Below, piece by piece: positions 20,001 to 29,914 of a stretch of DNA of 64,000 bases (positions are counted from its first letter, which is position 1; each line of letters opens with the position of its first letter). The notes under the pieces are model-generated. The model was not told where the DNA came from and made no database searches. It worked only from the letters and a program-made list of their open reading frames with translations. Both the position numbers and the translations under genes were made by a program. Source of the stretch: Calonectria ilicicola. Its lineage: Eukaryota; Ascomycota; Sordariomycetes; Hypocreales; Nectriaceae. The stretch is taken from assembly GCA_020809705.1 (NCBI GenBank), contig CP085825.1, forward strand, positions 682,001 through 746,000. The letters are read 5' to 3'.

Positions 20001-22359
20001 ATTGGTAGCACTTTGCGTAAGCGGGGTGCTTAGCTTGCGCGACGCTTTAAAGATGATATCCGGCCGAGCACTGCTCATTGGGGAGAAATGGGGGCCGAAG
20101 CGCGGCTGTATGCTCAGTGTTGATGCGCACGCTGGCGCCGTTCATGAAATCGCCAATTCTATGTCCGAGGACCACAAAGTTGAAGTTGCATGCTATAATT
20201 CCTACTCACACCAGATTGTCGTGGGTACTGAGGTAGCCATCGGGGCATTCGAAGAAGAAGCTCGTTCAAGAGGCATTTCTTCCAAGCCACTGGCTATTAC
20301 ACATGGATTCCATTCAGAGATGTTGGACAGCATCTTAAACGACTACCACAAGCTAATCCAGGGCCTCACTTTGAACCGCCCTGTCATTCCCATTGAGCCC
20401 TGTTCAGAATCTGAGGGCAGCTGGGCCAAAATCACACCTGAGCTGGTTGCACGTCAATCCCGTGAGCCAGTATATTTCGTCAATGCGATTTCCAGGATTG
20501 AGAAACGGCTGGGTCCCTGCACCTGGCTTGAGGCCGGATGCGGGTCAGTTGGTATAACGATGGCTCGTCGTGCGCTCGCGAGTATTCCTTCACTGGATTC
20601 CTCGTCGCACTCATTTTACTCAACTCGCCTCCACGACTCAAATCCCATCAGCTCTCTTGCCGATACGACCTTGGGTCTCTGGAGTGAGGGAGTTCGCGTC
20701 CAATCCTGGCTATACCATGTCTCCCAAAGAAGATCTTTCAGGCGTTTAGAGCTGCCGTCGTACCAATTTGACAAGACTCAATACTGGTTACCATTCATCC
20801 CAAGGCACAAAGAGCCCTCAGCCGAAGGTCAAGCTCAGCAGCAGCCGATTCAAGAGGCTCCAAAGTTATTATCTCTCGTCGATCAAATTAATTCTGAGAC
20901 CAAAGTGGCGAAATTTGCCATCAACCAACACAGTGAAGAATACTTGACCTTGGTCAAAGGAAGAACCGTATTTGGGCAAATTTTGACACCAACATCCGTA
21001 TATATTGAAGCCGCTTCTCGCGCATTCAGCCTTCTACCTATTCACGCCTCATCGCCTTCCTTATCCAGGTCGCTGATCAAGGTAGAACAGGTAAAGGTCC
21101 ACACGCCTTTTGGTCTCGATCTACAAAAGCAGCTTTGCTTGACATTACGGAAAGAATCCGAGTCCATTTGGAGCTTTGTCGTGGAAAGTCATCCGCTGAA
21201 CGACACCAAATTTCCCAAGCTCCAAGCATCAGGAACTGTTCGATGGAAGAAGCAGGTCCATCCTAATCTTAGACGTCAGCGACCACTACTATGCCGTCTT
21301 TACGATAGATGTGATGAGTTGCAGGAGGATCGCAATGCCTCAGCTGTGAAAGGCCCATTCGTGAAGCGAGTCATGGACCGAGTCGCTAACTATACGGATG
21401 CCTACTTTGGAATCCAAGCCCTTACGTCAAAAGGCCTTGAGGCTGTGGGAGAGGTAGCAATGCCAACTGCAGCACTCGAATCCCGCAAAGGGACAATATT
21501 CAATCCATCTATATTCGACAACTTCTTGCTAGTGGCGGAACTTCATGCTAGCATTTTAGGAGGTGCCTCAGATGATAATGTTTACATCTGTAACGGATTC
21601 GATGCCATCTCCCCACAATTCGAGTCTGGTGAATTGATGTCAGATTCCGAAGGCCCTTGGAGGGTTTTCTCAAGCATGGATCAGCAAGATGACAAGACCG
21701 TGCTCTGCGACATTTACGTATTTAATGCACGTAGCAAAACTCTCCTCTTGTCTATTTCAGGGGCATGCTTCAAACAAATCCCTATGCTTTCTTTGAAGAG
21801 GGCGCTGGAAACAATTAATGCCAGCGGGTCAACCAAAGTGCAGCTAGAACCGCGCGCTCCAGACGAGAAGTCTGCCCTGAACGAACACGATGCTCCCAGA
21901 TTCCAAATTTCAGAATCAGATTGTCTGGGTATTCATGACGAATATTTGTCTGGATTGCCTATCAGGCAGACATCTCATGATGTCCATGTGGAGCAAAGTC
22001 CCGAAGGCGACTCCGATACGGGCTTCTCCAGCACCCCCTCCTTGGACGATTCCAAGAACTCTTCGGGGTCCTCTTCCAAAACTTCGTCATCACCTGTGAG
22101 CTCCGGAGCCTCTGGTAATGAGGAGAAAACCGCCGCCCTGTTCGGTCTTCTAGCTGAGCATTTGGACTGCTCTCAAGGAATATCTCCAGATACGCCCTTG
22201 GGTGAGGTTGGACTCGACTCGTTGGTCGCTATTCAGCTTCAATCAGACATCACTAAAGCATTTGGTAGAAGGCCAAGCCTGATGATGATGGATGAAACCA
22301 CAACCTTTTCAGATCTCTGCGGCATGATTCTTCATCAGGACCTGGTGGGCAAGGCGTAA
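17002..22359 (+). CDS. Non-reducing polyketide synthase, SAT-KS-AT-PT-ACP
   Basis: Two exons (17002-17673 and 17728-22359, intron 54 bp, GTGTGT...CTAG) encode 1767 residues. The domain order is as follows. SAT has the GLCAG nucleophile Cys145. KS (about 391-815) has Cys529 in DTACSSS, then EAHGTGT and GNVGHAEPASG. AT (about 889-1190) has Ser979 in GHSLG. PT spans about 1285-1590. One ACP carries the phosphopantetheine Ser1722 in GLDSL, preceded by a Ser-rich linker. The protein ends about 45 residues after this serine, so there is no thioesterase, methyltransferase or reductive release domain. In the PT domain the usual GHxVxG motif reads KGRTVFG, so Arg1303 replaces the catalytic His, and CP becomes TP. 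PT-directed aldol cyclisation is therefore doubtful. A short polyketide released spontaneously, for example as a pyrone, would fit. The adjacent UbiA gene suggests later prenylation. Confidence 0.93.
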
Positions 22360-23116
22360 AGATGGCACGGAGTCGAGTGCAAATGTTTGCTGCAATCAGA
22401 TTAGCATCAGCAGTTTTTCTTTTTTTTTTTTCTCACAAGTCTTTGGTGTATTTTTCGGCGTCTGGTTATCGAATGAGCGCTTGAATTGAAGGATGTTATG
22501 CTATTAGTCTAGAAGTATGCGGCTACTTTGTGAGATTTCCTTTTTCGATTCCCTTTATAGAGTGGAGTGACAATTATTGTCTTTCGCCCTCAAAAATATA
22601 TTTGTATCCCATTTCCGTTGATTGAGATTCCCCAAGTTCCCAGATTGAGAACTAAAGTGTGTTCAGAGTGCACCTGATATGCAGCAAGCTCCTTCATAGC
22701 TAGATTCCGCCTACATTACCAGAGCTTTTTGCAATGCATTGCTCTGTCGCAAGAAAATAAAGGGAAAGACCTTAAATGTCTAGATGCTAGTATTACACGG
22801 GGGATATTTCCCCTTCGGGTATGCCCGGTCCGACAGCGATGGATGAATCGCGGCGTCTGTTTTGAGCTTGCTCAAAGAAATAATGAACTCAGATGATGGT
22901 ACTGAGTAGTTTGGTATGTCGCATAAAATACCATATCCGTATATGTACTTCAATTTCGTAATTCTCGTCATGATCCCTTGACGATATCGGCCATGGCAGT
23001 TCGTATAGTTCTTGCGACCCAGACATTAGTCAATGTCCCGTCAGTATGCGTTGTGTCACCTATTGGCTAATGAGTAAACTAAACCATGCACTTGTTGTAG
23101 AAGTCAGATTTGGTCA
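22360..23116. other. 3' flank of PKS, no gene
   Basis: AT-rich 3' flank with a T/C run near 22415-22432. No coding segment or RNA gene is recognised. Confidence 0.5.
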
Positions 23117-23491
23117 TCATACGTGGAAGAAAAGAAACTCGGTTTTCTGTGGGGGATGATTCATGACTGGGATTGGGCACCGCCCTCTCAGGGAGGTTCG
23201 AGACCTCGCGAAGAAAGAGGTCTTGGCATTCTTGTTCTGACTTAAGACCGAGAGTTGATGTGCCTGCTTTTTGGCCTTTGGAATCCAGTTAGCCTCTAGT
23301 AAAATAAAATAAAAAATATCACATGGTTCAAAGTAGAGGGATGAGACAAGTAGAAACCAAGCAGGGGGACTAGTGGGGGTTCCAGCCGGTAACGTACCGA
23401 GACTGCTAGGGGACGAGTACTTGGGCATGGCCACAGCCGGCGTCATCGCGCTACCTTCTCGTGTTGATGCTTTAGACTTGCTTCGTGCCAT
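23117..23491 (-). CDS. Possible small hypothetical protein, two exons
   Basis: The minus strand has an ATG at 23491. A plausible intron lies at 23296-23397 (GTACGT...TTTTACTAG, pyrimidine-rich, 102 bp, a multiple of three). With it removed, exons 23398-23491 and 23117-23295 give a basic protein of about 90 residues beginning MARSKSKAST and rich in Ser, Lys and Arg. Without splicing the frame is still open, so the intron is not forced. I do not recognise the sequence and see no signal peptide or transmembrane segment. It could be a real lineage-specific gene or chance; only its start and possible splice sites support it. Confidence 0.3.
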   Translation of the reverse strand: MARSKSKASTREGSAMTPAVAMPKYSSPSSLGTLPAGTPTSPPAWFLLVSSLYFEPCDIFYFILLEANWIPKAKKQAHQLSVLSQNKNAKTSFFARSRTSLRGRCPIPVMNHPPQKTEFLFFHV

Positions 23492-25989
23492 AAGCGCTCG
23501 CCTAAAAGTGCGGCGAGTTTGACGCGAGTGTGTAATGTAGAAAAGGTGACGACGAGGCTGGACTCGACGACGGAGATCGGGTTAGAGACGGACCAGAACT
23601 CTCCGATTGCTGACACTGTTCAGGGTGCTAGCGTCTGTTGGCCAACGTAACTGTCCTCGGAACGCAAGAGAATTAAGCAGGTTTCCGGATGAAACTGAAG
23701 ATAGTGAGAATGCCCACATCCGAAATAAACTCGCGAGACGACGACTTATATACCTACTTATTAGAACCGATCCCCCCGGCCGACGGGTGAGCCTCAATTC
23801 CCAACCCGCCCCGACAGGAGCTTCATTTGGCGGGCCGGGGTGGAGCCACCAGCGCACATCGTATTTCGTACCGGTGCGACATCTCCACAGCCACGCGATG
23901 TAGCCAATCACACACCGCGGTGGCATTAAGGTAACAGGGCAGGGCTGGGGCTCGGAGTCTGGCAGTGCGGGTCTCGCAGCATCATCCCCCAAAGAGGTAA
24001 GACTGCAACCCTCCCCCCAAATGCCATGGAGGTTTTAGGAGGGCCGCTGGAGCTTGGCCAATCGTGCGGGAATACGCGATACGATTCACCCCAGATCTGG
24101 CAAAATACGTGGTCTGGTCCGTTGCACAAGGCCAGAGCTACAAGTTGCTTTGGCCATAGCTCTTCTGCCCCCAGTTATTCCGAAGATCGGGAGGGGAGGG
24201 TAGCTGAAGCTTATCTCACGGTACTCACATCACTGCTTAGCACGAGGATGAGCCACATCACCATTCAGCTAGGTCAGTGCCGTTTCTTTGTATTGGACAG
24301 TGGCCAGATGTGCATGTCCTCACTCTCGCACTCGCCCAAGCCATCGTCGTAATGTAGAGCGTAGGCTCGTCGGATTTGTCGGATTTCGATTCTTCAATGA
24401 ACCGCCGGTCCAACAGTTCGCCCGCAGACCCGGCCCACGTCATCACATTCATCATCAAAACCATTCAGGTGATGTAGGCTACGGTCTGATCGGATGGTTG
24501 AGTTCGATATCTGTGAGTGAGGAAAGTGGCAATGACGAATCCCGCAGCATGGCGCAAGGCAGCAGCGCTCGAAATCCAGGGTAAAACGTGTTCTCATCCA
24601 GCCAGGGGGACATCCGAGTCTTAATTTTGAGCCTAAAAACGCCAAAGTCCATGGGTAGCGTTTCGTATTGTTCTCAAATTCCGCGTATGTCCGGAGAGGC
24701 CGCGCTGATGAGTTGCTGTTGGCTGGTGGCTCCAAAGTGAACACTCGACAGGTTTTCGCTTAGGCTCTCATCCAGCACCTCAATGCCGGCCAACAAGAGC
24801 CACAGATGCTCACTGTCAATATTTAGCCAATGCGCATCACATCGCTATCCTGTATATTAAATAATTCCGCCTGTCTCATCCGATCTATCCGTAAACGTAT
24901 AGGCTTCAGCGATCATTGTGACTGCCGTCAACGCTCGCACCATCACCAACGGCAGAAAACGCCATCAACATCTGCCCCACTAAAACCACGAGCACTTATA
25001 GCAGCACTTATAGCGGCACTAACAAGGGCCCATTACGGAGTACGAAACCAAGGATTCCAGCACCACATTACCACCTAATACCGGATGCGCCATCGCATAA
25101 TTATTAGAGTGCTCCCTACTACCAAATTCTAAAGGATTTTACGGATATCGGAACTTCACTCAGCCCCTGGCCTTCACATTTTCTCATAGTCTGCCAAATA
25201 TGTGGAGGAGATATCTTTAACCACAGGTCAAGGCATCGCCTTCATAGCAGCACTCTGGATAAAGCATTAGCAAAGTGTATAAATGAACTATTTGCTTTAC
25301 TCTACTTACTCCATTTGATAACCTCGTCCCCTTTAGAACCACTGACATGTGTACATGAGGAGTCTCTTTTATCGCTGAAGTTGTCTGGGCCGTTGTAAGC
25401 ATACCCTTCAAAGGCGATATAAGAGCATGTTATTACAAACTCAGTATTAATATTTAGCCAAGAGAATCATAAGAATCAGTGGTGATTTAGGCCTCTCTCT
25501 CTATGAACCCTTGATTAGCAGATCCGCCTATGGGAGTAGCCATAGCACTAGATGTAAAGACGAGAATGCACACTCAAAAGACCTCAAGTCTCAACGCAAA
25601 TTACACCAAGGCGTGTGACCACCAAAGTTTGAGAATAGCCAAGTGTGGAAGTAAGAATACCTTTACGTCCACCCGCCTGGGTAAAAAGCTTCTTCTGCAG
25701 ACGAGATCACCAACACCTGCAAGAGTAGAGATTCCAAACTACGATATGAACCTTTGTGGCCTAGAAAAGTTGTCACGGGGGCCAAGTTATCTCTAGAAGC
25801 AAAATTTAGGTTCTCAAGCGATGCATAAAAGGCCACACAGATCTCCTCGGGGTTTGGAGGTCGATCCACCCATAACACGGTTGCAGTCTTCTTTACGAGC
25901 ATCCTGGTTAACGCTAAACCTATCTCCCAATCCTCAAAATATCCGGATGAGCTAAAAAGTGCCCAAGTTTGCTATTTTATTCGACGGCA
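23492..25989. other. Gene-poor region, nothing firm
   Basis: Two and a half kilobases without a supported gene. An ATG-started 79-codon minus-strand frame at 25663-25902 has a reasonable composition (PPNPEEICVAFYASLENL) but no known domain and no extension, so I leave it unassigned. Short imperfect repeats of AGCACTTATAG occur near 24992-25020. The sequence becomes AT-richer from about 24.8 kb. Confidence 0.4.
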
Positions 25990-26147
25990 GGACTGTATTA
26001 TCGCTTGAGTCATTACTCCTTGTCGGAGTTCAAGCTGATACTCATTCTACCAGCGATTTCTGCTCTTCAATTGCCATTTATATCGGCCGTCGCTCGCCTA
26101 ATCAACCCAAAGGCCTTCTATATCCTCACTCTTTTCATCAAATAAGT
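25990..26147 (+). repeat. Duplicated 5' leader, copy 1
   Basis: The roughly 150 bp before the first glycine-zipper gene can be aligned by eye with the sequence before the second gene. The shared core is CATTCT, then a CGATTTCT/CGGTTTCT element, CTTCAA and CCATTTATATC (CCATTTACATC in copy 2), ending at the ATG. The duplication therefore includes promoter or 5'-UTR sequence, not only the coding region. Confidence 0.6.
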
Positions 26148-26516
26148 ATGGGCTTTTGGCAGGCCGTCGCTGGTGTCGCGGCATGTGATCCTGTCCTCGG
26201 CCACATCGCAGCAGCGATTCAATACTTGGCTGGCGACAAGGAAGGGGCCCGGAAGACGTTGGCAACAAGTACAGGGAGTCTTCTGATAAACGCCACTGCA
26301 GTCGGAGGCTTCCTGGTTGGAGGCGCGCACGGTGCAATGCTTTGTGGCGCTGCAGGCGCTATCGTTGGTGGCCAAATCGAAAATATGATCAATGGCGAAG
26401 GTGTAAAGCTTAGGTTTGGGAAGACCGTGTTTGATGCTATGTTAGGCATCATCTACGGTATCCCAACAGCTAATCCTGTGCTGATCTTTGCTGGGAAAAT
26501 GTCTGGAATGCGTTAA
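26148..26516 (+). CDS. Small glycine-zipper membrane protein, copy 1
   Basis: From the ATG at 26148 the ORF encodes about 122 residues. The middle (about 45-80) is hydrophobic and glycine-rich with GxxxG spacing, including GGFLVGG, GAMLCGAAGAIVGG and a closing INGE. Such glycine zippers pack membrane helices and occur in channel- or pore-forming peptides. A second hydrophobic stretch lies near the C-terminus (AMLGIIYGI). The frame is open further upstream, but that part aligns with the non-coding leader of the paralogue, so I start at MGFWQAV. The paralogue at 27858 shares IQYxxG, GPRK/GARK, GGxxGAM, IxGxQI and INGE. I do not recognise a named family. A membrane-active or lineage-specific protein is inference. 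Confidence 0.7.
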   Translation: MGFWQAVAGVAACDPVLGHIAAAIQYLAGDKEGARKTLATSTGSLLINATAVGGFLVGGAHGAMLCGAAGAIVGGQIENMINGEGVKLRFGKTVFDAMLGIIYGIPTANPVLIFAGKMSGMR

Positions 26517-27734
26517 CCAAAGCTGCGAACCTGTGTGCTCAGCACAAAAGCTGTACAGACGGCAGCGATGACAGCGGCCTCTGCAGGTGTTGCACGCGAA
26601 GCTATCCCAAGCTGTAGCCGCGATGGTGCGTCGGTCTCTGACCAAAACTATAATAAATTCGTCTGTAGAAAATTGCATCAATGGGGGTGAAGCTGTGTTG
26701 GGTAACAAGACTCGAAGATAAACACCAGACTAAGCCGATAGGTTAGACTGCCCATATTTTATAGCCATTGAATAGATGGATGCAAAGCATAAGATATCTT
26801 GTACTTCTCTATCGGGGTTATTTTCGCCACCCTTCGAAAATACGCATATTTGACTGTAATTTTCCCTTGCAATGAAATCAAGTAGAGAATAAAAAGAGGC
26901 CCAGATTTATATCCGACTTCCACGAGATGATATTTTAAACTCAACTTAAATTAATTCGACCTGATTGACGGTGCAGAAACAATTTATTCTAGAAATAATT
27001 AAAATAAGACCATCAGCCCACTCTTTGAAACCGGATATTTGCTTCGTCAAGTGACCAAGATTGTGACCAGTGTCAGTCACAATATTACCTCTCTCTTTGA
27101 ATCAGACACGACCGACAAATCATTGTGATTACATTTCGTAGTACTCTACATCGACGTGAGGCATATGACGTAATCACTATAAAAGCAAAATGGAATAATA
27201 CTTTTTAAGCGATTAGTATCCAAATCTTCTCGGCGTTAGAAGGCACCTTCTAGAACAAGAACAGGGTAGGGGATGTTGGATACATATGACAAGGTTTTTA
27301 CCCAACCTTGAGGATTATCCGAACAGGTTCCTGAACGTTGAGTCCGGGTCATTGGACAGTCATCCAACGGTCAAGCTTTTCGGGGCATAGCAAACCCAAG
27401 GTTCGCAAAAACTTGGTACAAGCTTCGCCTCACTGAGCGGAGATGGGTTTAACACCTTACTAACCTCAGCGAAATTATATAATTCCAGATAGATAATCCA
27501 CGAAGAAGAAAAAACTCCTGTTCGTCAACAATCGCATCAAACTTGCCAACAGTCGAGCAAAAGCTACCAAGCAAACCAACGACCTCAAACACAACCTGAA
27601 CAAACACTTCTGGAAGCTTGAAATCGCCGACTATCTCATCAAGATAATAAGTACATCTCTCGACAGAGAACGCAGTGAACGGCCAGCCGAATAAAACAGC
27701 AGACAAATCCCTACACGTGGCTTTTTGTGTCGAG
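26517..27734. other. Spacer between the glycine-zipper paralogues
   Basis: AT-rich sequence without a supported gene. A TGACGTAAT element at about 27167 resembles a CRE/AP-1 type site and lies about 690 bp upstream of copy 2; its use is unknown. Minus-strand frames here are short and overlap the leader region. Confidence 0.4.
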
Positions 27735-27857
27735 ACAGTTGGTGATTGCTCGCTCGATCATTCCTCGTCCGGGCTGAACTTCATTCTCATTCTGACATCG
27801 GTTTCTACACTTCAAATTTCCATTTACATCAGAAGTTACTCCCTTTACAAAGCAATC
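27735..27857 (+). repeat. Duplicated 5' leader, copy 2
   Basis: This is the counterpart of the leader before copy 1. It shares GATTGCTCG (ATCGCTTG in copy 1), CATTCT, the CGGTTTCT element, CTTCAAA and CCATTTACATC, and ends at the ATG at 27858. Divergence is higher than inside the conserved coding core. Confidence 0.6.
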
Positions 27858-28217
27858 ATGAACCTCTGGAAGGAGTTCTTTGGCTGCCTGTTGAGCATGG
27901 CGTTCCTCAGCCTCACGGAAGCGGCATTTCAATACTGGACTGGAAAATACAAAGGGCCCCGCAAGTTCATAGCAGAATGCGCCGGATTGACATTTTTGAG
28001 TTTTGGTAGGACGACAGGCTACCTTGCCGGAGGCCTGCAGGGTGCAATGGTCGGTGCCGCTGCAGCGAATATTATCGGCTCCCAAATCGCACGTGAAATC
28101 AATGGCGAACGCATTGATTTGAGCACTCATAGAATCAAGGATGACGCTATTCATGGCGCCTTCAATTTCATATTTGCCTTTGGAACGTTTAAGATGCTAG
28201 GGATCTCAGGACGCTAG
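27858..28217 (+). CDS. Small glycine-zipper membrane protein, copy 2
   Basis: A 119-residue ORF starts at MNLWKEFFG. It is clearly paralogous to the gene at 26148. In matching order it has FQYWTGKYKGPRKF, then GYLAGGLQGAMVGAAAANIIGSQI and EINGE, followed by a short amphipathic C-terminus. The N-terminus (CLLSMAFLSL) is hydrophobic. The central GxxxG pattern suggests tightly packed membrane helices. The two copies are about 1.35 kb apart on the same strand and differ substantially outside the glycine zipper. This implies an older duplication with the zipper under constraint. Function is unknown; effector, pore-former or stress protein are all possible. Confidence 0.7.
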   Translation: MNLWKEFFGCLLSMAFLSLTEAAFQYWTGKYKGPRKFIAECAGLTFLSFGRTTGYLAGGLQGAMVGAAAANIIGSQIAREINGERIDLSTHRIKDDAIHGAFNFIFAFGTFKMLGISGR

Positions 28218-29914
28218 GCCAAACTACTGTGATGAATATGCCATTCAATGATGTAACCTTTCTGTGTCACCAGAAGGTGCAGAGGAGGGAGTCAAGACAG
28301 AGGCTTCCATGGTTTGGGCTTGGTTTTCATAATAAGGATGCATTGCACGGTGGAAGTTCTTTCCGGCCTCTGTAATTGGGTATGAAGGTGCCCAAGCGAT
28401 GGCTGCAGTACGTCAGTCTTAGGGCCTGGCTCCAGGTTGTCATCTAATGACCCATCAAGATTTTAATAGATATCCTCTTAATCCAAGAAGTTTTTTTTTT
28501 CGCATCATTCGCCTTGATCTGGATTCCTTATGATCATGATTGTTGTAGTGGGATATTTTTCCGAAATGGAGATCTATCCTGTCACACCAGTAAGAAATAT
28601 GTGGCGCACTGCGTAAATTTGTGTCCCAAAAGAAGCCGCAAGATAAACATCGCAATAAACTGTCAAAAGAATGCCATGCCAATATTTTGGTTTATAGTTG
28701 ATTAATTCGCCCACGTTTCTTCGTCCATCATTCGACTTCTTGGCTTAATTCTGATGTGGTTCGCCATGTGGTCAAGTGGGGGGACAAACATAAGACACCA
28801 AAGCCAACACCATAATAAAATAAAGAATTATTATCAAGTTTATTAAGATGATAATTAAAATTCTAATGATATAGAAAGATCCAGCCATATGGCTTATCGA
28901 AGGTAATGCCTTTAGCTAAATTAACTGGTGGTTAAAGGAGCTATGTAGATGATTCAGTTAGTGTGTCTCATCTCTTTTGTCTCCTGCCTGCCTGTATCGC
29001 GAATGAGCTACTGAAAATAAGCCCCACATGACACAGGTCAGGCGGCCCAGGTGTCAGCACAGAAACGGCTGCAAGCGTGTGTGCCTGGAGAACTGTCCAA
29101 TGATAGGCGATTAACTGAGACATTCACATGCCGATCCAGCTGTCTCATGCGAACCCTGCAGCGTTGTTGAAACGGTGAGAGCACCAGCTGCTGCCATATG
29201 CTGCAACGATGCATGCTGAATCCAACGTTGCAAAGGGTAATTTTGAGGCAGAGGCCATTGAAATTCAATTCTCAAAGTTAGAGAATGCATTCAGATTAAG
29301 GCGAGCTGCCCAGCGCTACAACCAGCACCAACAAAGCTCTAGTACAACAAGAGCGTTGCCTGAGCAGTCACACAACACAGCTCAATAGCCACAAAAAGCT
29401 GGCAAGTAGTACCAACGCAGCTTTCAAGTAGCGCGATTTTTTCACTGGATAGACCTTGAATACACCGGTCATATCAATCCCTCCTACAAACACATTCAGC
29501 GAGAGCTTCGACAGCTCTCAATCCGTTCCTATACCCCAGCCCCCGCAGCTAGCACGGCCCCAACCATTGTCCACGCGTGCTCACTGAGGCTCACTAGTGG
29601 ACCAGCACTGCAGCGGTGGCGGGTCTGGTGGCTCAAGCCCCTGTAGATGGCTTATGTAAATGCCATTCCGACCAACCACCGCTCAGCACCCGGCTATCAG
29701 GGTCCCCTCCCACGTCATTGCGCCTGACTTGCCTCGCCGCGAATCCTCCGATAGCTTCCGCCATTCTGGTTCATCTTTCGTCTTCATCTTCCTCTTTGAC
29801 TTGTCGTCAACTCCAAAGGCGACAGGTCGATCACATCACGATCGCATCCTGATAATACTTATACCAAGCTAACTCTCTTGCGTGGAACTATCGACTCAGC
29901 ATAGCTCCGTCGCC
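28218..29914. other. Intergenic, no gene
   Basis: AT-rich up to about 28.95 kb, then of more normal composition. It includes a T run near 28491-28500. No coding or RNA feature is supported. The last part is the promoter of the phosphoesterase gene. Confidence 0.5.

Noticed and set aside
24394..24744. Minus-strand frame of 116 codons
   Set aside because: It begins with a non-ATG codon and shows no known domain or plausible splicing.
25663..25902. ATG-started minus-strand frame of 79 codons
   Set aside because: Composition is reasonable, but there is no domain, partner exon or context to support it.
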